Below are positions 17,466 to 31,386 of a DNA stretch of 64,000 nucleotides, piece by piece; positions within the stretch are counted from its first letter, which is position 1; the number at the start of each line of letters is the position of its first letter. Source of the stretch: Marinobacter mobilis (GTDB taxonomy: Bacteria; Pseudomonadota; Gammaproteobacteria; Pseudomonadales; Oleiphilaceae); assembly GCF_900106945.1 (NCBI RefSeq), contig NZ_FNNE01000011.1, forward strand, positions 1 to 64,000. Reading direction: 5' to 3'. The notes under the pieces were generated by a model. It was not told the origin of the DNA and searched no databases. It saw only the letters and a program-made list of their open reading frames with translations. A program made the position numbers and the translations under genes.

Positions 17466-19199
17466 GTGTCCCAACAACAGCATACATGGCGGCACAGGTT
17501 GGCTGCCGGGCTTGAAGCCTGGCGGTTCGGCTTTGTGCTGGCGGTGTTTCTTGCTGTGGCTGGGGTGCTGGCGTGGCGCCTTGTTGGGTTGCACGTTGTT
17601 GATCAGGAATTTCTACGCCGTCAGGGCGACGTGCGGACCATTCGGGTTGAGGCGGTGGATGCCCACCGGGGCATGATTACTGATCGCTATGGCGAACCCC
17701 TGGCGGTCAGTACGCCGGTTCAGACCATTTGGGCCAACCCCAGTGAAATGGACCCGGATGACCCTCGTCTGGCCAATGCCGCGCGGCTGCTGGAGCTTAA
17801 CGAGGCCGAGCTGCGCCAGCGTATTCGGGAATATGCTTCACGCCGGTTCATTTACGTCCAGCGGAAGATGCAGCCGAGTGTTGCGCGTCAGGTGATGGAC
17901 TTGCGCATTCCGGGGCTGTACAGCCGCCGTGAATACCAGCGCTTCTATCCGGCAGGGGAAGTCACGGCCCATGTGGTTGGCTTCACCAATATTGATGAGC
18001 ATGGCCAGGAAGGTATGGAGTTGTCCTACGACGACTGGCTGGAAGGTGTGCCGGGGGCCAAGCGGGTACTGCGGGATAACCGGGGGCGAACAATCAGTGA
18101 CTTGTCTCTGATCCGTGATGCCAGCCCGGGACGTGACCTGGAACTGAGTATCGACCTTCGGCTGCAGTATCTGGCCTACCGGGAGCTTAAGGCGGTGGTG
18201 ACCGCCCATAACGCCAAGGGCGGAACGCTGGTGATGTTGGATGTGAGCACCGGCGAGGTGCTTGCCATGGTCAACCAGCAATCTTACAACCCCAATGATC
18301 GCAGTCAGCTCAGTCCGGACAGATTACGGAACAAGGCGATAACCGACCTGTTCGAGCCGGGGTCGCCGATGAAACCGATAGCCATGGCTGCGGCCCTGGA
18401 ATCGGGACAGTACAGCGTCTCCAGTACCATCGACACATCGCCGGGTTTCCGGCGATTTGGTCGTTTTACGATCCGTGATTCCAGGAATTATGGCGTTATT
18501 GATATGACGACCATCATCGCAAAATCTAGCAACGTTGGTATCAGTCGTATTGCCAATGATCTGGGTGGGGATGTGATTCGTGATCTGTACTACCGCCTGG
18601 GGCTGGGGCAGGCCACCGGCATCGGGTTCCCGGGTGAGGCGGTGGGTGTATTGCCGGCGCCGCCCCGCTGGCGTCCGGTTGAAGAGGCCACACTGTCTTA
18701 TGGCTATGGTCTCAGTGTGAATGCATTGCAGTTGGCGCAGGCCTATATGGTGCTGGCGAATGGTGGTGTGAGGTACCCACTGAGTCTGCTGAAACTGGAT
18801 CAGTCGCCGGCTGGCGACCGGGTTCTGTCAGAGCATGTGACGGAGCAGATCCGGGGTATGCTCCAGACGGTGGTAGAGCACGGAACCGGCCGCAGGGCGC
18901 AGCCGGTGTTGTATTCCGCCGGTGGTAAGACTGGCACCGTACATCTGGTTGGCCAGGGTGGCTACGAAGACAGTGAATACAAGGCGATTTTTGCCGGAAT
19001 GGCACCGATTGATAATCCAAGAATCGTAACGGTAGTGGCGGTAGACGCGCCGCAGGCGGGAGAGTATTACGGTGGTGAAGTGGCGGCCCCGGTGTTTGCC
19101 CGAGTCATGAGCGACGCGTTACGGCTGCTGAACGTCAAGCCGGAGCTGGAGCTGGGTGAGGCTGTGTCCGAACCCGCTGCCGCTGGAGAGAGGGGGTAA
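17466..19199 (+). CDS. ftsI: Peptidoglycan D,D-transpeptidase FtsI (PBP3)
   Basis: Septal class B penicillin-binding protein, 577 aa, which cross-links peptidoglycan with FtsW. One N-terminal membrane helix (FGFVLAVFLAVAGVLAWRLV) is followed by the pedestal domain (HRGMITDRYGEPLAVSTPV) and the transpeptidase domain. The catalytic motifs are SPMK in FEPGSPMKPIAM, SSN in IIAKSSNVGIS, and KTG in AGGKTGTVHL. The SxxK motif reads SPMK rather than the usual STVK. Start GTG 17466 follows AGGGGAAAGA; an earlier in-frame start lies inside ftsL. Confidence 0.95.
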   Translation: MSQQQHTWRHRLAAGLEAWRFGFVLAVFLAVAGVLAWRLVGLHVVDQEFLRRQGDVRTIRVEAVDAHRGMITDRYGEPLAVSTPVQTIWANPSEMDPDDPRLANAARLLELNEAELRQRIREYASRRFIYVQRKMQPSVARQVMDLRIPGLYSRREYQRFYPAGEVTAHVVGFTNIDEHGQEGMELSYDDWLEGVPGAKRVLRDNRGRTISDLSLIRDASPGRDLELSIDLRLQYLAYRELKAVVTAHNAKGGTLVMLDVSTGEVLAMVNQQSYNPNDRSQLSPDRLRNKAITDLFEPGSPMKPIAMAAALESGQYSVSSTIDTSPGFRRFGRFTIRDSRNYGVIDMTTIIAKSSNVGISRIANDLGGDVIRDLYYRLGLGQATGIGFPGEAVGVLPAPPRWRPVEEATLSYGYGLSVNALQLAQAYMVLANGGVRYPLSLLKLDQSPAGDRVLSEHVTEQIRGMLQTVVEHGTGRRAQPVLYSAGGKTGTVHLVGQGGYEDSEYKAIFAGMAPIDNPRIVTVVAVDAPQAGEYYGGEVAAPVFARVMSDALRLLNVKPELELGEAVSEPAAAGERG

Positions 19200-19203
19200 T
19201 CCT

Positions 19204-20688
19204 ATGTGCATTGCATCCCTGAGTACGTTGTTGCACGGAATCGTTGAGGTGCCATCGGTCTTCGATGTCACCATCCATGGACTGGCGACCGATAGCCGGA
19301 CAGTGACCAAGGGTGATGCGTTCGTTGCCCTGGCGGGTGAGCGAACGCCCGCCGAACAGTATGTAGATCAGGCGATTGCGGCTGGCGCCTCGGTCGTACT
19401 GCTGGATGTTGATGCACCGGCCAGCTGTCGTGAGCATCATGGTGCGCTGCTGGTTCCGGTGCCGTCGCTACGGGCCCGTCTGGGGCTGCTCGCGGATCGT
19501 TTTTATGAGCACCCTTCTCAGCGTCTGCGCCTGATCGGGGTGACCGGTACCAATGGCAAGACGTCAGTCAGTCAGTACATCGCCCAGTTGCTGAATGAGA
19601 CAGGCACGCCGTGCGGGGTAATCGGAACCCTGGGCTATGGCATGCCAGGATGTTTACAGACGGCTACCCACACGACGCCGGATGTGGTCAAGGTCAATCG
19701 CACATTGGGGCAGATCCTGAAGCAAGAGGGGCGGGCGGCAGCCATGGAGGTGTCATCTCACGCTCTCGATCAGGGGCGTATCGACAACCTCACCATGACC
19801 GGTGCGGTCTATACCAACCTGACCCGTGATCATCTGGATTATCACGGCACCATGGAAGCTTATGGCAGTGCCAAGGCCCGGTTGTTCACCCGGGAAGAGC
19901 TGCATTTTGCGGTGATTAATTTCGACGACCCGTTCGGACGCCAGCTATACAAACAGCTGGATGGCGTCTGTGACCGGGTGCGTTACAGCCTTCACGAGTC
20001 CCAGACGGAACTCTGGTTGACACGGTTCCAGCCGACGTCCTGCGGCATGGATATTTCCGTCGATGGCGCTTGGGGCAGCTTTGATGTGTCAGCCCCCCTG
20101 ATGGGCAGCTTCAATGCCAGCAACCTGCTGGCGGCGATGGGCGCGGTGTTGAGTCTGGGTGTTCCGGTTTCCCGGGTGGTCGCTGCGGCAGCTCGTCTGA
20201 CGCCCCCGCCAGGACGGTTGGAGTCGTTTACCGGGGCCAATGGGGTTCAGGTGGTGGTGGATTATGCCCATACACCGGACGCGCTTTCCAATGCACTTGC
20301 AGCCTTGCGGGCTCATGTTCGTGGTCGGCTGATCTGTGTGTTTGGTTGTGGCGGTGACCGGGATGCCGGCAAGCGTCCGGAAATGGCCGGAGAAGCGGAA
20401 TCTGGTGCTGACCAGGTGATTGTGACGGATGACAATCCTCGGAGTGAATCGCCTCAGAGCATTGCCGCCGACATCATGCAGGGGTTCATCGAACCAGAGC
20501 GGGTTTTGGTGATTCACGACCGCGCCGAGGCGATTCGTACTGCCGTATCCGGTGCCAAGGCTGGCGATGTGGTGCTGATTGCCGGGAAGGGCCATGAAAG
20601 CTGGCAGGAAATGGCCGGCCAGCGCTTGCCATTCAGTGATGTTGAACAGGTGCGTCATGCACTTGAACTCAACGGAGGAGTCGCGTGA
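19204..20688 (+). CDS. murE: UDP-MurNAc-L-Ala-D-Glu:meso-diaminopimelate ligase MurE
   Basis: Cytoplasmic Mur ligase of 494 aa, which adds the third residue of the peptidoglycan stem peptide. It has an ATP site GVTGTNGKTSVSQYIAQLL (about residue 115), DYAHTPDALSNAL, and VTDDNPRSESPQ. The DNPR tetrad selects meso-diaminopimelate rather than lysine, as expected for a Gram-negative wall. Start ATG 19204 follows GAGAGGGGG just after the ftsI stop. An upstream in-frame start lies within ftsI. The end overlaps the murF start (GTGA). Confidence 0.96.
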   Translation: MCIASLSTLLHGIVEVPSVFDVTIHGLATDSRTVTKGDAFVALAGERTPAEQYVDQAIAAGASVVLLDVDAPASCREHHGALLVPVPSLRARLGLLADRFYEHPSQRLRLIGVTGTNGKTSVSQYIAQLLNETGTPCGVIGTLGYGMPGCLQTATHTTPDVVKVNRTLGQILKQEGRAAAMEVSSHALDQGRIDNLTMTGAVYTNLTRDHLDYHGTMEAYGSAKARLFTREELHFAVINFDDPFGRQLYKQLDGVCDRVRYSLHESQTELWLTRFQPTSCGMDISVDGAWGSFDVSAPLMGSFNASNLLAAMGAVLSLGVPVSRVVAAAARLTPPPGRLESFTGANGVQVVVDYAHTPDALSNALAALRAHVRGRLICVFGCGGDRDAGKRPEMAGEAESGADQVIVTDDNPRSESPQSIAADIMQGFIEPERVLVIHDRAEAIRTAVSGAKAGDVVLIAGKGHESWQEMAGQRLPFSDVEQVRHALELNGGVA

Positions 20689-22067
20689 TCGGGGTTTTCT
20701 CTCTGGCTGAAGCTGCCCAGGTCATGGGGGCGGAGGCTTTCGACCTGAACGGAACCTTTAGCGGGGTTTCAACGGACTCCCGGAGTCTCGAGCGCGGCGA
20801 CCTGTTTGTGGCGCTCAGGGGAGAGCATTTTGACGGTCACCGGTTCCTGGCCCAGGCCCGTGATGCCGGCGCCCTCGCGGCGGTGGTTGATGCTGTTGAT
20901 GAACAGGTCGAGCTGCCGCAGCTGAAAGTTAACGACACCCTTGCGGGACTGTCTGCGTTGGCAGCGGCCAACCGGGATCGCAGTCAGGCGGCATTTGTTG
21001 CCGTCACCGGGAGTTCCGGGAAGACCACCGTCAAGGAAATGCTGGCGGCCATTCTGGTCAAGAGGGCGTCAACCCTGGCCACCCGGGGTAACCTGAATAA
21101 TCACATCGGGGTGCCGCTGACCTTGCTGAGTATTGCCGACGAGCATCGCTACGCGGTGGTCGAACATGGCGCCAGTGGGGTGGGTGAAATTGCCCAGACT
21201 GTGGCCCTGACAAGGCCTGACGTAGCCATCATTACCAACGCTGCCGAGGCTCACCTCGAAGGTTTTGGCAGCTACGACAACATTGTGCTCGCCAAGGGCG
21301 AGCTCATCGACGGCGTCGCGGCCAATGGCGCGGTGGTCCTTAATCGGGACGATCCGGCCTTTCCGGTCTGGCGCAAGCGTGCAGGCGAGCGGCAGGTCAT
21401 TTCGGTCAGTGCCCGCGCCGACAGTGGTGCGACCTATCGATTGCAGTCGCTGGAACCCTCTGGCAATGGTCTGAGGCTTGAGGTGGCTGGGCCGGACGGT
21501 TGGACCGGAACATTTGAGTTGCCCCTGCCGGGTGAACACAACGCATTGAATGCCATGCTGGCGCTGGCGGCGACCCGGGTATTGGGGATTGCAGATAGCG
21601 AGATTGCCCAGGGGCTACAGGGCATGAGCCCGGTAAAGGGGCGGCTCAGCCAGATGGATATTGGCAATGGGATCACCCTGATTGACGACAGTTACAACGC
21701 CAACCCGTCGTCCATAAAGGCCGCGCTGAAAGTTCTGGCCGGATTTCCCGGCACCAGGATTGCGGTGCTGGGGGCGATGGCTGAACTCGGAGAAGCCTCC
21801 GAACGGCTGCACCGTGACGTGGGCGAAGTTGCTGCGGCACTGGGAATCGAAAAACTGGTGGTGGTCGGTGAAGGCTGTGAAGGCTATCTCGCCGGTTTTG
21901 GTGTTGGCGGGGAAGCCTGTGCAGATCACGCTGCCGCCGTAAGCTATGTGATGCAACAAAAAAGTGGCCCGATCACGGTGCTGGTCAAAGGGTCTCGTAG
22001 TTCCGCCATGGAGCGCGTGGCGGAGGGACTAAAAGAAAAGGTGAATGATTCATGCTGCTCTGGCTGA
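20685..22067 (+). CDS. murF: UDP-MurNAc-tripeptide:D-Ala-D-Ala ligase MurF
   Basis: Adds the D-Ala-D-Ala dipeptide to complete the UDP-MurNAc-pentapeptide, 460 aa. The ATP site is [20 protein letters not shown]. Other Mur-ligase blocks are [17 protein letters not shown], the VLNRDDPAF region, [16 protein letters not shown] and [20 protein letters not shown]; the last is typical of MurF. Start GTG 20685 overlaps the murE stop, and GGAGGAG lies just upstream. The end overlaps mraY by 16 bases. Confidence 0.96.
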   Translation: MIGVFSLAEAAQVMGAEAFDLNGTFSGVSTDSRSLERGDLFVALRGEHFDGHRFLAQARDAGALAAVVDAVDEQVELPQLKVNDTLAGLSALAAANRDRSQAAFVAVTGSSGKTTVKEMLAAILVKRASTLATRGNLNNHIGVPLTLLSIADEHRYAVVEHGASGVGEIAQTVALTRPDVAIITNAAEAHLEGFGSYDNIVLAKGELIDGVAANGAVVLNRDDPAFPVWRKRAGERQVISVSARADSGATYRLQSLEPSGNGLRLEVAGPDGWTGTFELPLPGEHNALNAMLALAATRVLGIADSEIAQGLQGMSPVKGRLSQMDIGNGITLIDDSYNANPSSIKAALKVLAGFPGTRIAVLGAMAELGEASERLHRDVGEVAAALGIEKLVVVGEGCEGYLAGFGVGGEACADHAAAVSYVMQQKSGPITVLVKGSRSSAMERVAEGLKEKVNDSCCSG

Positions 22068-23137
22068 CAGAGATTCTCTCACAATATTTTTCCTCGCTGA
22101 CGGTCTTTCAGTATCTGACCCTGCGTGGGATTTTCGGCGTTCTCACAGCATTGGTGATTTCACTGCTGATCGGGCCGGTGATGATCCGTAAGCTCAGCCA
22201 ATACCAGATTGGCCAGGCCGTGCGGGACGACGGTCCCCAGACCCATCTCAGCAAAGCAGGTACGCCGACAATGGGCGGGGCGCTTATTCTGGTGGCAATC
22301 GGCGTGAGCACGCTGTTGTGGGCGGATCTGAGTAATCGCTACGTCTGGATCACTTTGCTGGTGACGCTGTTGTTTGGCGCGATCGGCTGGGTGGACGATT
22401 ATCGCAAGGTGGTGGAGCGTAATCCGCGCGGCCTGCCGGCACGCTGGAAGTACTTCTGGCAGTCGGTGATTGGTGCGGGGGCGGCTATTGCTCTTTACTA
22501 CAGTGCATCACTGCCTCAGGAAACGTCGCTTTACGTTCCCTTCTTCAAGGATGTCACCCTGACCCTGGGGCCGGTGTTGTTCGTACTGCTGACCTACTTC
22601 GTGATTGTTGGCAGCAGCAACGCAGTCAACCTGACGGACGGGCTTGATGGTCTGGCGATCATGCCCACCGTCATGGTGGCTGGTGCGCTGGCCATTTTCG
22701 CTTACCTCTCTGGTCACGTTCAGTTCGCCAATTACCTGCTGATTCCGCACCTGCCCGGGACCGGTGAACTGATTGTCTTCTGCGGCGCCATCGTCGGAGC
22801 CGGGCTGGGGTTTCTCTGGTTTAACACCTATCCGGCTCAGGTATTCATGGGCGATGTCGGTGCGCTGGCACTGGGCGCGGCCCTTGGTGTGGTGGCGGTC
22901 ATTGTGCGCCAGGAAATTGTACTGTTCATCATGGGAGGGGTGTTCGTCATGGAAACCATCTCGGTCATCCTTCAGGTCGGGTCTTTTCGCCTGACAGGTC
23001 GCAGGATCTTCCGAATGGCGCCATTGCATCACCATTTTGAGCTCAAAGGCTGGCCGGAGCCCCGGGTTATTGTCCGGTTCTGGGTTATTACCGTGGTGCT
23101 GGTGCTTATTGGCATCGCCACCCTGAAAATTCGTTAA
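22052..23137 (+). CDS. mraY: Phospho-MurNAc-pentapeptide transferase MraY
   Basis: Polytopic inner-membrane enzyme, 361 aa, that makes lipid I from UDP-MurNAc-pentapeptide and undecaprenyl phosphate. About ten membrane helices are apparent. Signature blocks: [21 protein letters not shown] with the catalytic Asp pair, [17 protein letters not shown] and [12 protein letters not shown] with the conserved His cluster near the C terminus. Length equals E. coli MraY (360). It begins within the last codons of murF. Confidence 0.97.
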   Translation: MLLWLTEILSQYFSSLTVFQYLTLRGIFGVLTALVISLLIGPVMIRKLSQYQIGQAVRDDGPQTHLSKAGTPTMGGALILVAIGVSTLLWADLSNRYVWITLLVTLLFGAIGWVDDYRKVVERNPRGLPARWKYFWQSVIGAGAAIALYYSASLPQETSLYVPFFKDVTLTLGPVLFVLLTYFVIVGSSNAVNLTDGLDGLAIMPTVMVAGALAIFAYLSGHVQFANYLLIPHLPGTGELIVFCGAIVGAGLGFLWFNTYPAQVFMGDVGALALGAALGVVAVIVRQEIVLFIMGGVFVMETISVILQVGSFRLTGRRIFRMAPLHHHFELKGWPEPRVIVRFWVITVVLVLIGIATLKIR

Positions 23138-23164
23138 GTACAACAGGACGTATAGCAGGTAACC

Positions 23165-24505
23165 ATGACTGTCATTGCATCGGATCGCCGCACATTGGTC
23201 GTAGGGCTCGGTAAAACCGGGCTTTCCTGCGTGCGCTACCTGTGTGCGCAAGGCCGCGAGCTGGCGGTGGCCGACAGTCGTCAGTCTCCGCCGGGAATCG
23301 ATGAGCTCCGCGCGGAGTTTCCGGATATCCCGCTGTACCTCGGCGAATTCGATGCCAGTGTTTTCGCCTCATTTAACGAGCTGATTGTCAGCCCCGGGAT
23401 TGCCGTTGCCGAACCCGCCATCCAGGCGGCTATTGAACATGGTGCCCGGATTCGTGGCGACATTGACCTGTTCAGTGAAGCGGCCGAAGCCCCAATTGTG
23501 GCCATTACCGGCTCCAACGGTAAAACCACCGTTACGACGTTGTTGGGGGAGATGGCCAAGGCTGCCGGGCTCAATGTTGCAGTGGGTGGCAACATTGGGA
23601 CTCCGGCGCTGGAGTTGCTGGATTCCGGGGTCGAGCTGTACGTGCTTGAACTGTCCAGCTTCCAGCTCGAAACCACCGAAGAGTTGGGTGCACTGGCCGC
23701 TACAGTCTTGAACGTGAGCGACGATCACATGGATCGTTATGCGTCCCGAATGGACTATTTCATGGCCAAGCAGCGGATCTATCGCGGCTGCAAGAACGCC
23801 ATTGTGAATCTGGACGACGCTCTGAGTACGCCTATGGTGCACGACTCAGTGCAATTCCTGTGTTTTGGTTTTCATCGGGTCAATCCGGATACCTTCAGTA
23901 CCCGTGATGACAGCGAGGGCACCTGGATCACCTTCGGTTTTGACAACCTCGTGCGGGTGGATTCGCTCCGCCTGCTTGGTCGTCACAACATCAGTAACGT
24001 GATGGCTGCTCTGGCCCTGGGCCAAGCCGCAGGCTTGCCAATGGCCGTCATGCTGGACGTCGCCCGTAATTTCCAGGGTTTGCCCCATCGCTGCGAATTT
24101 ATCCGCGAGCTGGACGGTGTGGAGTTTATCAACGATTCCAAGGGCACCAATGTGGGCGCCACGGTGGCGGCGATTGAGAGCCTGGCACCGGCCAAAGGGA
24201 AAATTGTGCTAATCGCAGGTGGCGATGGTAAGGGGGCGGACTTTGAACCGCTGGCGTCGCCGGTGGCGGACTATTGCCGCGGTGTCGTACTGATGGGCGC
24301 GGACGCCGAGCAGATTCAGCTGGCGGTCGGTGACCGGATTGCGGTATCCAGAGCCGGTTCTCTGGCCGATGCCGTCCAGCAAGCCAAAGCGTTGGCGCAA
24401 AGTGGCGACCGGGTGTTGCTGTCTCCGGCCTGCGCGAGTTTTGACATGTTCCGGGACTACCTTGACCGTGGGGACCAGTTCCGTCAGCAGGTGGAGGCAT
24501 TGTAA
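23165..24505 (+). CDS. murD: UDP-MurNAc-L-Ala:D-Glu ligase MurD
   Basis: Adds D-glutamate as the second residue of the stem peptide, 446 aa. An N-terminal Rossmann-like domain (TLVVGLGKTGLSCVRYL) binds the UDP sugar. The ATP site is VAITGSNGKTTVTTLLGEM. LELSSFQLETT, LNVSDDHMDRY and INDSKGTNVGATVAAIES are MurD-type blocks, and LSPACASFDMFRDYLDRGDQF is the conserved C-terminal signature. The stop overlaps the ftsW ATG by one base (TAATG). Confidence 0.96.
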   Translation: MTVIASDRRTLVVGLGKTGLSCVRYLCAQGRELAVADSRQSPPGIDELRAEFPDIPLYLGEFDASVFASFNELIVSPGIAVAEPAIQAAIEHGARIRGDIDLFSEAAEAPIVAITGSNGKTTVTTLLGEMAKAAGLNVAVGGNIGTPALELLDSGVELYVLELSSFQLETTEELGALAATVLNVSDDHMDRYASRMDYFMAKQRIYRGCKNAIVNLDDALSTPMVHDSVQFLCFGFHRVNPDTFSTRDDSEGTWITFGFDNLVRVDSLRLLGRHNISNVMAALALGQAAGLPMAVMLDVARNFQGLPHRCEFIRELDGVEFINDSKGTNVGATVAAIESLAPAKGKIVLIAGGDGKGADFEPLASPVADYCRGVVLMGADAEQIQLAVGDRIAVSRAGSLADAVQQAKALAQSGDRVLLSPACASFDMFRDYLDRGDQFRQQVEAL

Positions 24506-25707
24506 TGGACGCGACAATGCCGATGATGTCCCGATCCGGGATACTGACCCGTATCCAGCCGCTGCATTGCCTGATTCTCAGTGCATCGGCGTTACTGGTA
24601 TTGGGTGTGATCATGATTTCTTCGGCGTCCATGGACATGGCTGCCGAAACGCTGGGTAACAGTTATCACTATATAGCGCGTCAGCTCATTTTTGCCGCCA
24701 TCGGTTGTGGCCTTGCCCTGGGGGCGGTCAATGTGCCGCTGGCCTGGTGGGAACGCAGTGGATGGCTGTTGCTTGGTGTGGGTCTATTGGTACTGGTACT
24801 GGTGTTGACGCCGGTGGGGCGCACAGTGAACGGCTCAACCCGCTGGATCCCCTTTGGCCTGTTCAATATCCAGGTTTCTGAAATTGCGAAGTTGTGCCTG
24901 ATTGCTTACCTGGCGGGCTATGTGGTTCGCCGTCGCGAAGAGCTGGTTCATACCTGGATCGGTTTTATGCGTCCGGTGGCGGTGCTGGCAGTTGCTTCCG
25001 TACTGCTGGTGATTGAGCCTGATTTCGGGGCCACCGTGGTGTTGATGACGGCCTCACTGGGCATGATTTTTCTCAGTGGCGTGAAATTGAGCCGGTTCTT
25101 GCCGCTGATCGCGATCTGCGTGGTCATGGGCGTGGTGCTGGTGGTGACCCAGCCCTACCGGTTAAAGCGGGTGGTCAGCTATCTGGATCCATGGAAAGAC
25201 CAGTTCGACACCGGTTACCAGCTTACCCAGTCGTTGATTGCTTTCGGGCGCGGGGAATGGGTTGGTGTTGGCCTGGGGAATTCGATCCAGAAGTTGTTCT
25301 ACCTGCCCGAGGCCCACACGGACTTTATTTTTGCCATTGTGGCAGAAGAGTTCGGGCTTCTCGGTTCGCTGTTGGTCCTGGGGCTGTTTGTCACCCTGGT
25401 GGTGTCGGGCTTTGTCATCGCCCGCCGGGCGGAAAAGGCCGGGATGGACTTCGCCAGCTGTTTCGCTTACGGCATCACATTGATCATTGGCTTGCAGGCG
25501 ACCATCAATATCGGGGTCAACACCGGCCTGCTGCCAACCAAGGGGCTGACCTTGCCGCTGATGAGTTACGGCGGGTCCAGCCTGTTGGTGATGTGTATCT
25601 GTATTGGCGTGCTGATCAGAGTTGAGATGGAGCGTATTGATCAACAGGAAAACCCCGAAACCGGGTCCAAGGCCGGAGTGAGAGGAGGTGCGTCCTATGA
25701 CGACTAA
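24505..25707 (+). CDS. ftsW: Septal peptidoglycan glycosyltransferase FtsW
   Basis: SEDS-family polytopic membrane polymerase, 400 aa, which builds septal glycan strands together with FtsI. About ten helices are visible. Conserved SEDS stretches: NGSTRWIPFGLFNIQVSEIAK, LLVIEPDFGATVVLM (with the essential Asp in the fourth loop region), SLIAFGRGEWVGVGLGNSIQ, HTDFIFAIVAEEFGLLG and LMSYGGSSLLVMC. Its place between murD and murG separates it from the elongation paralogue RodA. Coupled to murD by TAATG. Confidence 0.96.
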   Translation: MDATMPMMSRSGILTRIQPLHCLILSASALLVLGVIMISSASMDMAAETLGNSYHYIARQLIFAAIGCGLALGAVNVPLAWWERSGWLLLGVGLLVLVLVLTPVGRTVNGSTRWIPFGLFNIQVSEIAKLCLIAYLAGYVVRRREELVHTWIGFMRPVAVLAVASVLLVIEPDFGATVVLMTASLGMIFLSGVKLSRFLPLIAICVVMGVVLVVTQPYRLKRVVSYLDPWKDQFDTGYQLTQSLIAFGRGEWVGVGLGNSIQKLFYLPEAHTDFIFAIVAEEFGLLGSLLVLGLFVTLVVSGFVIARRAEKAGMDFASCFAYGITLIIGLQATINIGVNTGLLPTKGLTLPLMSYGGSSLLVMCICIGVLIRVEMERIDQQENPETGSKAGVRGGASYDD

Positions 25708-26771
25708 GCGCTTCCTGATCATGGCCGGTGGAACCGGTGGCCACGTGTTTCCGGCCCTGGCGACCGCAAGAGCCCTGCAGGCCCGCGGCCATGAGGTGCA
25801 TTGGCTGGGCTCGCAGGGCGGCATGGAAGAGCGGCTGATCAACGATACCGGAATCGCGATGTCGCTGATTGCAATCACCGGATTGCGAGGCAAGGGCCGG
25901 CTGGCGCTTCTGGCTGCGCCCTTCCGGCTGATGCGTGCGTTGTTGCAGGCTCTTGCTGTGGTTCGTCAGCAAAAGCCGGACTGTGTGATTGGCATGGGTG
26001 GATTTGTGACTGGCCCAGGGGGGCTGGCGGCCTGGCTGACCAGGACGCCGCTGGTTATCCACGAACAGAATGCCGTGGCCGGGATGACCAATCGAATTCT
26101 TGCCCGGTTTGCCAGTACGGTCCTGGAGGCTTTCCCAGGCAGCTTCGGCAACGGCCGGGTGACCCGTTGTACCGGTAATCCGGTACGTCAGGATCTGACG
26201 GCGATTGCCGAGCCTGAAGTCCGGCTGGCTGGCCGTCAGGGGCCGGTTCGGGTGTTGGTGGTCGGCGGTAGCCTGGGAGCTCAGGCGATCAACCAGAAAA
26301 TGCCAGAAGCGCTGGCGCTGCTGCCGGAGGAACAACGCCCGGTGGTTCGTCACCAGAGTGGCGAAAAGAATCTCGAAATGGCCCGGCAGGCGTATCAGGA
26401 TGCCGGTGTAGAGGCGAGTGTAGAGCCATTTATCAAGGATATGGCGGCAGCCTACGAATGGGCCGACCTGGTGTTATGCCGGGCTGGCGCATTGACCATT
26501 TCTGAACTGTGTGTCGCGGGGGTTGGCGCCATCCTGGTGCCGTTTCCCCATGCGGTGGATGATCATCAGACCCGTAATGCCCAGCAAATGGTGAAGGCCA
26601 AAGCAGGCATTCTCATTCCTCAGCATCTTCTGACCGCTGAGTCCCTGGCGACCACACTGGCGGACCTGTGTGGCGACCGGGAGCGGGTCACGAACATGGC
26701 CGTCGAGGCCCGGGCACTGGCCCGTCCCGACGCAACGGAGAGAGTCGTGAACTATTGTCTGGAGGCAGCCA

Positions 26772-26779
<8 letters not shown>
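25697..26779 (+). CDS. murG: UDP-GlcNAc:lipid I N-acetylglucosaminyltransferase MurG
   Basis: Peripheral inner-membrane GT-B glycosyltransferase, 360 aa, that converts lipid I to lipid II. The N-terminal domain opens with the glycine-rich [28 protein letters not shown] and [16 protein letters not shown] follow. The C-terminal domain has [12 protein letters not shown] and [20 protein letters not shown], the UDP-GlcNAc site. Start ATG 25697 has GAGGAGGTG eight bases upstream; a GTG at 25688 lies inside that ribosome site and is not likely. Overlaps murC by eight bases. Confidence 0.96.
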
Positions 26780-30007
<3,228 letters not shown>

Positions 30008-30040
30008 AGCATTTATCAGAACCACGAGTTGGTGAATTAC

Positions 30041-31276
30041 ATGTCATCGGTTGATACGGAAAACATGATTGTTGGCCTCGATATCGGAACCTCCAAGGTG
30101 GTTGCGATTGTCGGTAAGCGCAAGCTGGACGGAACGATTGAGGTGGTCGGGATCGGTTCACACGCGTCCCGCGGGCTCAAGCGGGGTGTGGTGGTCAATA
30201 TCGAGACCACTGTGCAGGCGATCCAGCGCGCAGTGGAAGAGGCTGAGCTGATGGCTGGCTGCCGGATTCATTCGGTGTACGCCGGAATTGCCGGGAGCCA
30301 CATCAAGAGTCTGAACTCCCACGGCATTGTCGCTATTCGCGATCGTGAAGTGACCCAGGCAGATATTGATCGGGTGATTGATGCAGCCCAGGCGGTGGCC
30401 ATTCCGGCCGACCAGAAGGTGCTGCATATCCTGCCCCAGGAGTTTGTCATTGATAACCAGGAGGGGATCAAAGAGCCGATGGGCATGTCCGGGGTGCGCC
30501 TGGAAGCCAAGGTTCACCTGGTCACCTGTGCGGTCAACGCGGCTCAGAACATCGAGAAGTGTGTACGCCGCTGTGGCCTGGACGTAGACGACATCATCCT
30601 GGAGCAGCTGGCGTCCAGCTATGCGGTGCTCACTGATGATGAAAAAGAGCTTGGTGTGTGCATGGTGGATGTCGGTGGCGGCACCACGGATATTGCGGTC
30701 TTCACCGGTGGCGCCATCCGCCATACCGCGGTGATTCCGATCGCCGGGGATCAGGTAACCAACGACATTGCGATGGCGTTGCGGACGCCGACCCAGAACG
30801 CCGAAGAGCTGAAGATCAAATACGCCTGTGCGCTGACTCAGCTGGCTGGTGCGGACGAAACCATTAAGGTCCCGAGTGTCGGCGACCGCGCCCCAAGGGA
30901 TTTGTCTCGTCAGGCGCTCGCCGAGGTAGTAGAGCCTCGATACGAAGAACTGTTCACGCTGGTCCAGTCGGAACTGCGTCGGTCCGGATTCGAAGAACTG
31001 ATTCCGGCCGGCATCGTGATCACCGGCGGTTCCTCCACGATGGAAGGGGTGGTGGAACTGGCTGAGGAAATCTTCCACATGCCTGTACGTCTGGCTTGTC
31101 CCCAGGCGGTCGCGGGTATGACGGAGGTGGTCAATAACCCGATCTATGCAACCGGTGTCGGGCTGTTGATCTATGGCTTCCGCCAGATGGATCTGGGGGG
31201 AGAGCCTGCGGTCAAGAGCGAGGAACAGACCTCGCTGGTTGATCGCATGAAGAGCTGGTTTACCGGGAACTTCTAG
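30041..31276 (+). CDS. ftsA: Cell division protein FtsA
   Basis: Actin-like ATPase, 411 aa, which tethers FtsZ to the membrane. Actin-fold phosphate loops are visible: VGLDIGTSKVVAIVG near the N terminus and CMVDVGGGTTDIAVF in the middle, with ITGGSSTMEGVVELAEEIF near the C terminus. The last residues SLVDRMKSWFTGNF form the amphipathic membrane-targeting helix. Start ATG 30041; a TTG four codons upstream is in frame but unlikely. Confidence 0.97.
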   Translation: MSSVDTENMIVGLDIGTSKVVAIVGKRKLDGTIEVVGIGSHASRGLKRGVVVNIETTVQAIQRAVEEAELMAGCRIHSVYAGIAGSHIKSLNSHGIVAIRDREVTQADIDRVIDAAQAVAIPADQKVLHILPQEFVIDNQEGIKEPMGMSGVRLEAKVHLVTCAVNAAQNIEKCVRRCGLDVDDIILEQLASSYAVLTDDEKELGVCMVDVGGGTTDIAVFTGGAIRHTAVIPIAGDQVTNDIAMALRTPTQNAEELKIKYACALTQLAGADETIKVPSVGDRAPRDLSRQALAEVVEPRYEELFTLVQSELRRSGFEELIPAGIVITGGSSTMEGVVELAEEIFHMPVRLACPQAVAGMTEVVNNPIYATGVGLLIYGFRQMDLGGEPAVKSEEQTSLVDRMKSWFTGNF

Positions 31277-31386
31277 GTGGACCAGTGGTGAGTCCGGCCT
31301 TTTGTGCCGGATTGCGAAGGTATCTCGAAAACGAAACGTAAAAAACGGCCGGCAACAGGCTGAAAACTGCACGAAGGAGTAGGGGA

